NCBI GenBank assembly: GCA_964631595.1
Contig: CAZVXL010000006.1
Coordinates: 22,459-86,458, forward strand
DNA from: UMGS1312 sp964631595
GTDB taxonomy: Bacteria; Bacillota; Clostridia; Oscillospirales; CAG-272
DNA: 64,000 bases
Direction of reading: 5' to 3'
Position 1 is the stretch's first letter, and every line of letters begins with the position of its first letter. This document shows positions 1 through 8,025 of the stretch, in pieces. Position numbers and translations under genes: made by a program. The notes below the pieces were generated by a model, which had not been told where the DNA came from, made no database searches, and was given only the letters and a program-made list of their open reading frames with translations.

Positions 1-422
1 TTGTTGAGATACGGCTTCAGTCCGGCAAAGCCCCTCTCCGTCAGCGCGGTGCGAAGCTCCTCCGCCGGTGTATCCCAATTGGTGCAGTAGAGGGCGGGGA
101 ATTTCTTTTCCTTGCCGACCTTCAGCGCATAGTCGTTGGTCTTTTTGAGATCGTTTGAGGGCCAGCCCATGATAACGGCACGCACGTCTCTACCGGGAAA
201 CATCTGCGAGTAGGACTGCGTAAGATCCTCGATGGTCAGATCGGGCGCGACTATCCTCGTCCAGTCCACCATTCCCTTGCGGTTCGCCTTGCCCGCCTCC
301 TCACGCTCCATACCCTCCGTCCAAACGTGGACATGGCAGTCTACGAGCTTTTGTGGCAGAAAATCGGCAAGCTCCTCCTCCCAGACCTTTTTATCGTAAT
401 CGGTCACATTGACACCGAACAT
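1..422 (-). CDS. Amidohydrolase-family protein (partial, C-terminus beyond left edge)
   Basis: About 140 N-terminal residues are present and the reading frame runs off the left edge. The DCHVHVW segment near residues 28-34 is the HxH metal-binding signature that opens the TIM-barrel of metal-dependent amidohydrolases (amidohydrolase_2 type, such as aminocarboxymuconate-semialdehyde decarboxylase relatives). The start ATG at 422 is chosen because a GGAGAG ribosome site lies just upstream; an ATG at 429 is in another frame. It has its own promoter and is divergent from the next gene. Substrate cannot be told from this fragment: hydrolase and decarboxylase members share this motif. Confidence 0.7.
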   Translation of the reverse strand, partial: MFGVNVTDYDKKVWEEELADFLPQKLVDCHVHVWTEGMEREEAGKANRKGMVDWTRIVAPDLTIEDLTQSYSQMFPGRDVRAVIMGWPSNDLKKTNDYALKVGKEKKFPALYCTNWDTPAEELRTALTERGFAGLKPYLN

Positions 423-460
423 CACTCATCTCTCCTAACCTCGGGAATTTTTACATTTCT

Positions 461-489
461 ATTGTATCATTCGCGGGATTGGATGTCAA
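461..489 (-). promoter_or_regulatory. Sigma-A promoter of the amidohydrolase gene
   Basis: Read on the minus strand, TTGACA (489-484) is followed by a 17-bp spacer and TACAAT (466-461). Expected transcription start is about 30 bases before the start codon at 422. Near-consensus housekeeping promoter. Confidence 0.75.
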
Positions 490-610
490 TATCGTTTGCG
501 TAAAATTTGGCGTTCCGCCGCCCTGCATCTCATCAAAAGAACGCAGTCCCGCGCGGGTCGTCCGACGGCAAATACAACCGACGGCTGTATTTGCAACAAG
601 CTCCGATTGC

Positions 611-639
611 TTGCTTTTCCGCGCGCGCGGATATATAAT
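611..639 (+). promoter_or_regulatory. Promoter of the HTH-ADP-ribosylglycohydrolase gene
   Basis: TTGCTT (611-616), 17-bp spacer, TATAAT (634-639). The -10 lies in a short AT-rich palindromic stretch directly upstream of the GGAGGCGG ribosome site, leaving a very short leader before the ATG at 669. Confidence 0.6.
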
Positions 640-668
640 ATCCTTGACTACAATATCGGAGGCGGGAT

Positions 669-2249
669 ATGAACATAGGACATACGGTAGCAGGGCTGAG
701 AGCTCAGGCAAAGCTCACGCAGGCGGAATTCGCCGAAATATTCGGGGTGTCCCAGCAATCCGCCCAGAAATGGGAAAGCGGGGCCTCCGTGCCCGAGCTT
801 GAAAAGATCGTCATGATCTCCAAATATTTCGACATATCGCTCGATGCGCTCGTTTTGGGAAACGACAACCGTGTTGTTGAGGAAATGGGCAAGGCGCATC
901 GGATAAAGCCGCAATATCAGAACATTCACGACTGGGAATTTTATTCATCGAACCTGTCCGTCGAATATCAGCAATCGACGGAGGAGGGGCTTGACGTGGA
1001 AAAATACGGCGACGTTTTCGCCGCGGTGTCACTTCTCCCGAAAAGTGAGATCAAAAAGAAGCTCGGAGACATCCTATTTGAGGTGGTTGTTTCCGCAAAG
1101 CAAAAGGATGGGTATCGGTACGTTGAGCCGTCGGAGCTCGATGCGATAAGAGCTCTGAGAAACGGTGCATCCAAGCTGTACGACTATGATGCGGACTCCC
1201 TTGAGGGTAAGCTCCACGGCGCTTGGATGGGCAGGATATGCGGCTGTATGCTCGGCAAGACGGTGGAGGGCATACGCACCGATGAGCTGATCCCGTTCCT
1301 TCGGGAGACAGGTAACTACCCGATGCATCGGTACATATACAGAAGCGATCTCACCGACGATATCATCGCAAAATACAAGTACGGCTTCATGGGGCGGTGC
1401 TACGCCGATGAGATAGACGGTATGCCCGTTGACGATGACACCAACTACGTGGTGCTCGCGCAGGAGATCATCCGAGCATACGGCAGAGATTTCACCCCGC
1501 GCGACGTTGCCTCGGCTTGGCTCAGGTACCAGTGCAAGGACGCATACTGCACGGCGGAGCGCGTCGCCTTCTGCAATTTCGTAAACGGCTTCGCCCCGCC
1601 CGAATCGGCGGTCTACAAAAATCCGTACCGTGAGTGGATCGGCGCCCAGATCAGAGGGGACTATTTCGGATACATAAATCCCGGCGATCCCGCGCTTGCC
1701 GCGGAAATGGCATGGAGAGATGCCTCCATATCGCACGTCAAGAACGGCATCTACGGAGAAATGTTCGTCTCCGCCATGCTCGCCGTCGCCGCCTCCGTGA
1801 ACGTCATTGAGGATATCATTCTCGGCGGACTTGCCGAGATCCCCGCATCATCAAGGCTCTACGAGAGCATAATGTCGGTCATCAAGGCGCATCGGTCGGG
1901 AGTATCTCGAAAGGAATGTTTCGACATGATCCACGCCGAATACGATGAGCACACGGGGCACGGCTGGTGTCACACGATCCCCAACGCGATGATCGTCGCG
2001 GCAGCTCTGCTGTACGGCGAGGGGGATTTCGGTGCATCCGTATGCGCCGCCGTGGAGACCGGCTTCGACACAGACTGCAACGGAGCGACTGTCGGCTCGG
2101 TGCTCGGCATGGCAAACGGCATAGCCTCGATCCCCGAGTATTGGACGGCGCCGATCCGCGATACATTGCACACCTCCGTTTTCGGTGTCGGAACAGTCAG
2201 CATCTCGGAGCGCGTAAAGCTAACGGCGGAGCACATCGTCGGTCGCTGA
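669..2249 (+). CDS. HTH (XRE) - ADP-ribosylglycohydrolase fusion protein
   Basis: 526 residues. Residues about 5-62 form an XRE/Cro helix-turn-helix (LTQAEFAEIFGVSQQSAQKW). After a roughly 110-residue linker, residues about 180-520 match the ADP-ribosylglycohydrolase (DraG/ARH, ADP_ribosyl_GH) fold: GAWMGRICGCMLGKTVEG at 184-201, an acidic metal motif VDDDT at 254-258 and the second metal motif FDTDCNGAT at 466-474. Family members remove ADP-ribose from proteins or nucleic acids using two Mg ions. The first metal motif reads DDDT, a variation on the usual TDD/DDDT element, and the second is complete, so the enzyme is probably active. GGAGGCGG lies 7 bases before the ATG. The HTH suggests DNA-targeted or self-regulated hydrolysis, which is inference. 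Stand-alone gene closed by a terminator. Confidence 0.88.
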   Translation: MNIGHTVAGLRAQAKLTQAEFAEIFGVSQQSAQKWESGASVPELEKIVMISKYFDISLDALVLGNDNRVVEEMGKAHRIKPQYQNIHDWEFYSSNLSVEYQQSTEEGLDVEKYGDVFAAVSLLPKSEIKKKLGDILFEVVVSAKQKDGYRYVEPSELDAIRALRNGASKLYDYDADSLEGKLHGAWMGRICGCMLGKTVEGIRTDELIPFLRETGNYPMHRYIYRSDLTDDIIAKYKYGFMGRCYADEIDGMPVDDDTNYVVLAQEIIRAYGRDFTPRDVASAWLRYQCKDAYCTAERVAFCNFVNGFAPPESAVYKNPYREWIGAQIRGDYFGYINPGDPALAAEMAWRDASISHVKNGIYGEMFVSAMLAVAASVNVIEDIILGGLAEIPASSRLYESIMSVIKAHRSGVSRKECFDMIHAEYDEHTGHGWCHTIPNAMIVAAALLYGEGDFGASVCAAVETGFDTDCNGATVGSVLGMANGIASIPEYWTAPIRDTLHTSVFGVGTVSISERVKLTAEHIVGR

Positions 2250-2277
2250 CCACGCCTCCCAACGGCAACATATATCC

Positions 2278-2316
2278 GAAAAATGCGGTACGTCCCGAGG
2301 ACTGTACCGCATTTTC
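2278..2316 (+). terminator. Rho-independent terminator after the ADP-ribosylglycohydrolase gene
   Basis: Perfect 12-bp inverted repeat, arms 2280-2291 and 2304-2315, with a 12-nt loop; the right arm ends in TTTT. It begins about 30 bases after the stop codon. Confidence 0.7.
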
Positions 2317-2415
2317 GTGTGGGTCGAGAGTCGTTATCAGCGCCGCCTAACGGCACCGAGCCCCCGAATACTTTGGCAAAAAGCTGTGTTTTTGTGTCCG
2401 AATCCACACCGCGTA

Positions 2416-2444
2416 TTGACCTATGTCACAAAATATGGTATGTT
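2416..2444 (+). promoter_or_regulatory. Promoter of the lipoprotein gene
   Basis: TTGACC (2416-2421), 17-bp spacer, TATGTT (2439-2444), with a TG just ahead of the -10. It is 48 bases upstream of the chosen start. Confidence 0.5.
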
Positions 2445-2492
2445 ATGGTGACCGACGGTATTTGTCGGCATAGACAAACGGAGGATATGAAT

Positions 2493-3683
2493 ATGAAAAG
2501 AGCTTTACTTGTTTTGCTTGCTTGCTTATGCTTTTTGACCGGATGTGCCACTGAGATCGTATTTGAAAAAAGCACCGTAGACGATACCTCGTTCCACAAG
2601 ATCGAAGCTGTCGAAAAGGTGGACGGCGGTGTCCTGTATTACAGCTCCCGCGATATTCTTTACGAAAAGGACGGCAGCACCGAAAAGCTTGCCGAAAACG
2701 CCTCCTCTCTTTGGAGAGAAGGAAACGATATCTACTACACAACCGACAACGTGCTGTACACCTACAGCTTCGACACAAGGACGGAGCAAAAGCTCGTCAA
2801 GAAGCCCATGACCATTCTCGGAAAATACAACGGTCGGATAATCTCCTTCAGCGGACGTAGCATTTATGCGATAGAGGGCACGGAGAAGACGAAGATCTTC
2901 AAGGACGGCTACTACCTGAACAGCGCCGTTCTCTACAAGAACAAGGTCTACGGAATACCCGCGACAAACGTATATTCCTACGATCTCGACACACTTGAGG
3001 TAGAGAAGGTCACCACCGAGAAGCACGACTACTCTCACATTTTCATGGCAAACGGTGAGCTGTACATAAGAACCGAGCGGCGCAAGGGCGATGGTGACAA
3101 ATTCGATTACACATACAAGAAGGTGACCGAGGACGGCATCGTGACGGATTTCACGGTGAACGGATATACCTCGTCGGGCTTCATGAGTGCGGGGAACGAC
3201 GGAATGTTTGTATCCGCCATCTCCGACGATTACGATGCAAAGGGCAGCCGTCTTATGTATATAAAAGGCGGCAAATCGCGCACCATTGACAAGGATCACT
3301 ACTATATCATGCTCGGCATCTTCGACGGTAAGATGCTGTATTACAAGAACCACTCCTACTTCGGCTCCGAGCAGGAAAATATGAGTACGTTCTACCTGTA
3401 TGACGGCAAGAGCAGCAAGGCGGCGTTCGATCTCGATCCCGGCTTCTTTGAGGGAATATACGGCTACGAATACGACGGCGGCATTTTGATAGAGGTATCC
3501 TCCGAATCAAGCTCACGGCTGTACAATTACGACGGCGAGACCGTCACCGAGGTCGATATGGGCTCTCACGTATACAGCATCTCAAATCTTTCCGTTATCG
3601 ACGGTATGCTGTACTTGAACTACTGGGACTCCGAGGAGGATGCGTACAATTGCAGTACCGTTATCCCGCTTGCAGAGCAATGA
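2493..3683 (+). CDS. Secreted lipoprotein, predicted beta-propeller
   Basis: 396 residues from ATG 2493, which sits 8 bases after GGAGG (2480-2484); the in-frame ATG at 2487 is only 2 bases from that site. The N-terminus is a lipoprotein signal peptide: MKRALL, a hydrophobic core, then LTGC as lipobox, so the mature protein should be anchored outside the membrane. The rest is a series of roughly 45-residue blade-like repeats with hydrophobic-aromatic strands ending in patterns such as VLYTYSFDT, SIYAIEGT and VYSYDLDT, as in DUF5050-type propeller lipoproteins. No catalytic motif was recognised. Flanked by its own promoter and a strong terminator; likely a binding or structural surface protein. 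Confidence 0.75.
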   Translation: MKRALLVLLACLCFLTGCATEIVFEKSTVDDTSFHKIEAVEKVDGGVLYYSSRDILYEKDGSTEKLAENASSLWREGNDIYYTTDNVLYTYSFDTRTEQKLVKKPMTILGKYNGRIISFSGRSIYAIEGTEKTKIFKDGYYLNSAVLYKNKVYGIPATNVYSYDLDTLEVEKVTTEKHDYSHIFMANGELYIRTERRKGDGDKFDYTYKKVTEDGIVTDFTVNGYTSSGFMSAGNDGMFVSAISDDYDAKGSRLMYIKGGKSRTIDKDHYYIMLGIFDGKMLYYKNHSYFGSEQENMSTFYLYDGKSSKAAFDLDPGFFEGIYGYEYDGGILIEVSSESSSRLYNYDGETVTEVDMGSHVYSISNLSVIDGMLYLNYWDSEEDAYNCSTVIPLAEQ

Positions 3684-3694
3684 CAAAATAAAAG

Positions 3695-3729
3695 CATCGG
3701 CAGAGAGAGGCTCTCTGCCGATGTTTTTT
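3695..3729. terminator. Bidirectional terminator between convergent genes
   Basis: Perfect 13-bp stem (3695-3707 with 3711-3723), 3-nt loop, six T's at 3724-3729. It also ends the minus-strand XRE gene, whose stop codon overlaps the T-run; in that direction the hairpin is followed by a U-rich stretch. Confidence 0.9.
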
Positions 3730-4120
3730 AATGCGGTGCTCCGATTATGCAAAAATACAGTATCATCGAAATGATATCGACCGCAAGTGCCGCCGCCAGA
3801 ACGATACCTATGATCTTCAACACCTTTTTCGCCCTGCCCCTGTTTTTCTCACTCATCACTTCTTTACCGAGCTCTCCGAGCCCGACGGCTGCACCCGATG
3901 TCTGCATACCGCTTTTTTCGGTCACGTCATCCTTCAGCAAATAGTCCATTGAGCAGTCAAACAGCTTTCCGAGCTCTATCAGCTTATCCGTTTCGGGGTA
4001 CGCGATATCCGACTCCCATTTGCTTACCGACTGACGTGATACGCCGAGAATATCGGCAAGCTGCTCCTGCGTGTAATTCAGCTCTTTTCTTTGCTTTGCG
4101 ATCTTTTCACCGAGTGTCAT
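3728..4120 (-). CDS. XRE-family membrane-anchored transcriptional regulator
   Basis: 130 residues. Residues 5-60 are a classic HTH_3/XRE domain (YTQEQLADILGVSRQSVSKW). A polar linker is followed by one C-terminal transmembrane helix at about 104-126 (VLKIIGIVLAAALAVDIISM). This HTH-linker-TM layout is common in Clostridia and suggests a repressor tethered at the membrane, possibly sensing envelope state. The GGAG ribosome site is well placed. The promoter region carries a short inverted repeat that could be its own operator. Target genes are unknown; it is not obviously co-transcribed with a neighbour. Confidence 0.85.
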   Translation of the reverse strand: MTLGEKIAKQRKELNYTQEQLADILGVSRQSVSKWESDIAYPETDKLIELGKLFDCSMDYLLKDDVTEKSGMQTSGAAVGLGELGKEVMSEKNRGRAKKVLKIIGIVLAAALAVDIISMILYFCIIGAPH

Positions 4121-4145
4121 GATATTTCTCCTTTGTTTTCAGACT

Positions 4146-4174
4146 GCGTCACCCGACGCGTTACCTAAATTATA
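4146..4174 (-). promoter_or_regulatory. Candidate promoter/operator of the XRE gene
   Basis: On the minus strand a perfect TATAAT lies at 4174-4169 with only a weak -35 (TGGTTT) 17 bp upstream. An inverted repeat GCGTC-ACCC-GACGC at 4146-4159 sits at the expected transcription start, where a repressor would block initiation. Confidence 0.4.
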
Positions 4175-4264
4175 GAGCATCGCACGAAAGCAAACCACCA
4201 ATTCGCCGTTTCAAAATGTAAACCTCGGGTTGCGCCGCTCGGAAAGCCCCGTGCACGGGAGCTG

Positions 4265-4801
4265 TTATTTTACGTCCCTCTTATACCGACTGTATTTTGC
4301 GAAGCATACGGCGAATACCGCAACATACAGCGCCAGAACGGCGCCGTAAAGGGTCGCGATAAAGTAGTTGTGCGTGCAGAAAAGATTCAGAAGAAGCTGC
4401 GGGAGCAGGACTGCGGTGAATATGACGAGCAGAGGCGTCATTCTGCCCTTCATCACACGCTCCATCATTCGGAGTCTCGATTCCTCATCGCAGAATATCT
4501 CCTCCTCCTCGCCGTCACTGCCGACCGCTTTTCTGAAATAGCTGTAGCCTGCGTAATCCTGTATGTATTCCCAGCCGCAATCGTCGAACATCTTCACGTA
4601 TTCATCCTTGTGAGCAAGTCCGTCCTCATTATAGTCAAGCTGGTACACTACATCTTGAGGGGTGCATTTTTCAAAATAATACATCCCGAGCCCTTTTACT
4701 TTAATAAATCTCCAACCGGCCTTGTGCATCTCACGCAGATAAGCCTGCTCTTTTTCATATTCGAATACGGTAAACAGTCTGAACTGCTTTCTTATTTCCA
4801 T
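4265..4801 (-). CDS. DUF2812 domain-containing membrane protein
   Basis: 178 residues. The N-terminal 110 residues match DUF2812 (FRLFTVFEYEKEQAYLREMH, then GWRFIKVKGLGMYYFEK and WEYIQDYAGYSYFRK). Two hydrophobic helices at about 122-142 and 147-168 end the protein. The stop codon of the PadR gene is one base upstream of this start, so the two are translationally coupled. PadR-DUF2812 pairs are a recurring Firmicutes arrangement in which the membrane protein is thought to work with the regulator; its biochemical role is not established. Confidence 0.85.
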   Translation of the reverse strand: MEIRKQFRLFTVFEYEKEQAYLREMHKAGWRFIKVKGLGMYYFEKCTPQDVVYQLDYNEDGLAHKDEYVKMFDDCGWEYIQDYAGYSYFRKAVGSDGEEEEIFCDEESRLRMMERVMKGRMTPLLVIFTAVLLPQLLLNLFCTHNYFIATLYGAVLALYVAVFAVCFAKYSRYKRDVK

Positions 4802-4802
4802 T

Positions 4803-5117
4803 TTACATTTCCTCCCGTGCCGTTTTATACAGGCGTTCTATCCGCCCGAATTCAAGCCGAAGAAGTTCCTCACCGAGCTCGGTTATTCGGTATAGCTTCC
4901 TTTTGTCCTCCTCGCGGACAAATCGGATCACCCCGTCCTTTTCCATTTTCGACAGGCTACCGTACATCGTACCGGGGGCAAGCCTGACAGCACCGTCCGT
5001 CATTCTTTCCACCGCTTGAACGATGCCGTAGCCGTGATTCGGCTCTCGCAGACACAGCAAGATGTAAAAAGCGGTTTCGGTCATGGGAACGTAGACCTTA
5101 CTTATATGCCGATCCAT
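4803..5117 (-). CDS. PadR-family transcriptional regulator
   Basis: 104 residues, typical length for the short PadR class. It has the winged-helix core with the family signature NHGYGI at about residues 27-32 and GTMYGSLSKMEKDG at about 49-62, the recognition helix, followed by a wing (VREEDKRKLYRITELGEELL). PadR proteins are dimeric repressors relieved by small molecules or stress. The gene is preceded by a promoter whose -10 is buried in a long palindrome, a layout expected for autorepression, and is followed one base later by the DUF2812 gene. Confidence 0.92.
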   Translation of the reverse strand: MDRHISKVYVPMTETAFYILLCLREPNHGYGIVQAVERMTDGAVRLAPGTMYGSLSKMEKDGVIRFVREEDKRKLYRITELGEELLRLEFGRIERLYKTAREEM

Positions 5118-5155
5118 ATTCTATCCTCCGTTTATATATCGGTGCGATATATAGC

Positions 5156-5198
5156 ACTGCGATATATACAGTATATCGCAGTACGATATATTTGTCAA
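5156..5198 (-). promoter_or_regulatory. PadR promoter with overlapping palindromic operator
   Basis: Minus-strand TTGACA (5198-5193), 17-bp spacer, TATACT (5175-5170). A perfect 11-bp inverted repeat with 5-bp spacer (5156-5166 and 5172-5182; half-site ACTGCGATATA) covers the -10. Further copies of the GCGATATAT word occur at about 5144-5152 and 5184-5191. Repressor binding here should block polymerase. Confidence 0.8.
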
Positions 5199-5210
5199 GA
5201 GGGTCTTGCA

Positions 5211-5253
5211 AAAAATATAAAAAATCGGCAGGAAGACAACCATCTTCCTGCCG
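5211..5253 (-). terminator. Terminator of the amino-acid ABC operon
   Basis: Perfect 11-bp stem (5226-5236 with 5243-5253), 6-nt loop; reading on the minus strand it is followed by a U-rich run. It lies 36 bases past the ATPase stop codon. Confidence 0.85.
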
Positions 5254-5288
5254 CATGACCGCCGATTCCGAGGCGGTCGAGGTATGCG

Positions 5289-6074
5289 TTATTCGAGTAT
5301 ATCCGCGCTTTTCTTCAAAAAGCTCTTGAGCTTTTCGCTCCTCGGAGCCTCAAACAGCTCCTCCGGAGTACCCTCCTCCTCGATGATGCCGTCCGCCATA
5401 AAGATCACCTTATCGGCTACCATCTTGGCAAACTCCATTTCGTGTGTGACCACTATCATCGTCCTATCGGAGGATTTCAGATTCTTTATCGCCTTCAGCA
5501 CCTCTCCAGTCAGCTCGGGATCAAGCGCCGAGGTCGGCTCATCGAAGCACAGCACCGCGGGGCTCATCATCAGCGCTCTTGCGATGGCAACACGCTGCTG
5601 CTGTCCGCCGGAGAGCTCGCACGGATACGCCTCGGACTTATGAGAGAGTCCGACGGTGCCGAGCACCCTCATCGCCTCCTCCGAGATCTCGCGGCACAGC
5701 TCTGCCCTCTCCTTGCGCGATCTTACTCCCTTCAGCCGCATGAGCTCGGGGGCAAGTGTCAAATTCTTCATGACGGTATACTGCGGAAACAGATTGAAGG
5801 ACTGGAACACCAGACCGAAGCTGAGTCTCATCTCACGTATCCGAGAATCACTGTACTTCTCGGCGGCATCGTAGAGCTCCTCACCCGCAACGTCAATATA
5901 TCCCGTATCTGGCGTCTCAAGGAAATTCAGGCAGCGAAGCAGAGTCGTCTTTCCGCTTCCCGAGGCTCCGATCACGGCAAGCACCTCTCCCTTTTCAAGA
6001 GAAAAATCAATGCCGCGCAGTACCTCCGTGCCGCCGAAGCTTTTTGTTATATTCAATATTTCAAGAAATGCCAT
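5289..6074 (-). CDS. Polar amino-acid ABC transporter, ATP-binding protein
   Basis: 261 residues. All ABC ATPase motifs are present: Walker A GASGSGKTT at about 36-44, Q-loop LVFQSFNLFP, signature LSGGQQQR, Walker B VLCFDEPTSALDP and the switch histidine in VVTHEM. The sequence is of the GlnQ/HisP (PAAT) group that energises uptake of polar amino acids. It starts 3 bases after the permease stop codon, so the subunits are coupled. Last gene of the binding protein-permease-ATPase operon. Confidence 0.95.
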   Translation of the reverse strand: MAFLEILNITKSFGGTEVLRGIDFSLEKGEVLAVIGASGSGKTTLLRCLNFLETPDTGYIDVAGEELYDAAEKYSDSRIREMRLSFGLVFQSFNLFPQYTVMKNLTLAPELMRLKGVRSRKERAELCREISEEAMRVLGTVGLSHKSEAYPCELSGGQQQRVAIARALMMSPAVLCFDEPTSALDPELTGEVLKAIKNLKSSDRTMIVVTHEMEFAKMVADKVIFMADGIIEEEGTPEELFEAPRSEKLKSFLKKSADILE

Positions 6075-6077
6075 ATC

Positions 6078-6752
6078 TTACCCCCTGTAGTAGTTCAGCT
6101 TTCTTTCGGCAAAGCCGAGAAGAAGCGTGAGGATCCCGTTAAAGAGCAGATAGAACACCGCCGTATAGAGCAGCGGCCAGATCAGACCCTCCATCTTTAT
6201 GTAGACCTGAGCACTCCAGATTATCTCATACACCGCAATGATACGGGCAAGTGAGGTATCCTTCACCAGCGTGATTATCTCATTGCCGATAGGAGGCAGT
6301 ATCCTCTTGATGACCTGAAAAAGCACGACTTTGAAAAATATCTGTGTCTTTGTCATACCGAGGACCTGTCCCGCCTCGTACTGTCCCTTGGGGATAGCCT
6401 CGATACCGCCTCTGTATATCTCCGAAAAATAGCAGGAGTAGTTTATCACAAAGGTGATGATGACCGCCGTGAATCTCGGAAGCAGATCCCAGTCAAACAG
6501 CAATCCGGGGCCGTAGAACACGACTATTATCTGAAGCATCAGCGGTGTGCCCCTTATGATCCACACAAGAAGCTTGCAGAGCCAGCCGATAGGGTAGATG
6601 CCGAAGCCGTTTTTGAGAGTGATGCCGAGCTTGCTCATCGACCCGAAGCAGATGATAAGTCCGAGCGGTAAAGCAAACAAAAGCGTAAGACCGAATATTT
6701 GAAGCGTCATGCCGAAGCCGTTGAGCAGATCGAGAGTAACCTTCCAAAACAT
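6078..6752 (-). CDS. Amino-acid ABC transporter permease (HisM/GlnP type)
   Basis: 224 residues with about five transmembrane helices. The EAA loop of PAAT permeases is visible around residues 125-145 (PKGQYEAGQVLGMTKTQIF), where the ATPase docks. The hydrophobic N-terminus GMTLQIFGLTLLFALPLG is the usual first helix of the family. The gene lies between the binding protein (160-bp gap with hairpin) and the ATPase (3-bp gap). Ligand class: polar or acidic amino acids, inferred from family only. Confidence 0.94.
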   Translation of the reverse strand: MFWKVTLDLLNGFGMTLQIFGLTLLFALPLGLIICFGSMSKLGITLKNGFGIYPIGWLCKLLVWIIRGTPLMLQIIVVFYGPGLLFDWDLLPRFTAVIITFVINYSCYFSEIYRGGIEAIPKGQYEAGQVLGMTKTQIFFKVVLFQVIKRILPPIGNEIITLVKDTSLARIIAVYEIIWSAQVYIKMEGLIWPLLYTAVFYLLFNGILTLLLGFAERKLNYYRG

Positions 6753-6870
6753 TATTATCTCCTATGCCGCCAATGGGCGAATATTTTTTCGTTAAACCGA
6801 AGAACAGCCCCTCGGCCGCAATGCAGGGTGGTGCAAAGCCGGAGCCGCGGGGTTTCTTATATGCACAAAT

Positions 6871-6894
6871 CGAGGAGACCTGACGGTCTCCTCG
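6871..6894 (-). terminator. Intercistronic hairpin between binding protein and permease
   Basis: Perfect 10-bp stem (6871-6880 with 6885-6894) and 4-nt loop, 17 bases past the binding-protein stop codon. There is no strong U-run on the minus strand, so it more likely stabilises the upstream mRNA 3' end or only partly terminates. That would fit the usual excess of binding protein over membrane subunits. Confidence 0.6.
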
Positions 6895-6911
6895 CAGCCG
6901 TTTTGCTTCTG

Positions 6912-7817
6912 TTATGCGGCGAAATCAACTTCGGTTGCTGCCGATGCAGCAGCCTCAATGAGTTCTCCGGCCAGCTTATCGGCAAGCCCGTACTTATCCG
7001 CAATGCTTGTCATGAAGCCCTCGGAAGCAAGCTCCTTCATGATGGAGTTGACCTTTGCGGGCATATCGGAGCCCTTTCTGAAGCCGATTCCGTACTCCTC
7101 GGTGGTAAGAGTGATACCGATGCCGAGCTGCTCGTAATCGGTTCCCTTACCGGTCATAGCCTCTGCCATGGTAAGATCTATCACGCAGGCATCTGCGGCT
7201 CCGCTCTTTACCTCAAGGAGAGCATCTGCCTGAGTCTCAAGAGAGGTGTACTTGATACCGTTGTCCTCAAGTGCGCCCATACCCGCAGAGCCGTCCTCGC
7301 AGGCGAAGGTGAGCTTCTTCAGATCGTCTACCGTCTTGTAGTCGGCAACCTTGTCGGCAGCCATAACGACTACCTGAGCATTCTCGATGTAGGGCTCGGT
7401 GCAATCCATACCCTTCAGCGCCTCATCGGTGAGAGTCATGCCGTTCCATACGCAGTCGATAGCCTTGGAGTTGATCTCGCTGATCTTTCCGCTCCAGTCG
7501 ATCGCGATAAACTCAACGTCAACGCCGAGCTTCTCTCCGACCTTCTCGGCAAACTCGGTGTCAAAGCCCGTCCACTTGCCGTCGTCGTCCTTGTAGTTCA
7601 TGGGTGCGTATACCGTAACACCTACGATCATCTTACCCTTGTCAAGAATGTAGGCAAGATCGGAGCCGTCCGTCTTGTCTGCGGCATCGTCTCCGCCGAC
7701 TGCGGCAGTGCCGGTTCCGTCGACATCGTCAGCATCGTTTGTCGTATCGGTATTACAAGCGGTAAATACCGCAAGGCTCATAACAAGCACAAGAAATATC
7801 GCCAAAAGCTTTTTCAT
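6912..7817 (-). CDS. Amino-acid ABC transporter substrate-binding lipoprotein
   Basis: 301 residues. Lipoprotein signal peptide MKKLLAIFLVLVMSLAVF followed by TAC lipobox at about 18-21, an Asp/Gly-rich linker to about 55, then the SBP_bac_3 two-lobed fold (GKMIVGVTVYAPMNYKDDDG, then GFDTEFAEKVGEKLGVD and DCVWNGMTLTDE). The late WNG-T-T pattern and GTDYEQLGIGITLTTEEYGI are typical of polar amino-acid binders. First gene of the operon and directly behind its promoter. Exact ligand cannot be read from sequence. Confidence 0.93.
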   Translation of the reverse strand: MKKLLAIFLVLVMSLAVFTACNTDTTNDADDVDGTGTAAVGGDDAADKTDGSDLAYILDKGKMIVGVTVYAPMNYKDDDGKWTGFDTEFAEKVGEKLGVDVEFIAIDWSGKISEINSKAIDCVWNGMTLTDEALKGMDCTEPYIENAQVVVMAADKVADYKTVDDLKKLTFACEDGSAGMGALEDNGIKYTSLETQADALLEVKSGAADACVIDLTMAEAMTGKGTDYEQLGIGITLTTEEYGIGFRKGSDMPAKVNSIMKELASEGFMTSIADKYGLADKLAGELIEAAASAATEVDFAA

Positions 7818-7844
7818 GATAATTTTCTCCCTTTCATTTTAGCA

Positions 7845-7904
7845 CTTTAGCGCTTTATTAAGCTAAAGTAATTACATAATACCACGTTATTTTCGATTTG
7901 TCAA
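7845..7904 (-). promoter_or_regulatory. Promoter and inverted repeat of the amino-acid transporter operon
   Basis: Minus-strand TTGACA (7904-7899), 17-bp spacer, TATTAT (7881-7876). A 7-bp inverted repeat (CTTTAGC 7845-7851 with GCTAAAG 7862-7868, 10-bp spacer) lies from the start site into the leader and could be an operator; the TAGC word recurs nearby. Confidence 0.72.
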
Positions 7905-7958
7905 GTGGTTATCGCATAATTTCGGCACATATTTATTTTTAATTTTTCCCGTTCGCTA

Positions 7959-7987
7959 TTGAAATTTCCGTGCCGTGCCTATATAAT
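7959..7987 (+). promoter_or_regulatory. Promoter of the phosphodiester glycosidase operon
   Basis: TTGAAA (7959-7964), 17-bp spacer, TATAAT (7982-7987); transcription should start about 30 bases before the ATG at 8026. It is divergent from the transporter promoter 55 bp away. Confidence 0.75.
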
Positions 7988-8025
7988 ACAATATAATGAT
8001 AAAATATGGGGGATAATGCCTTTTT

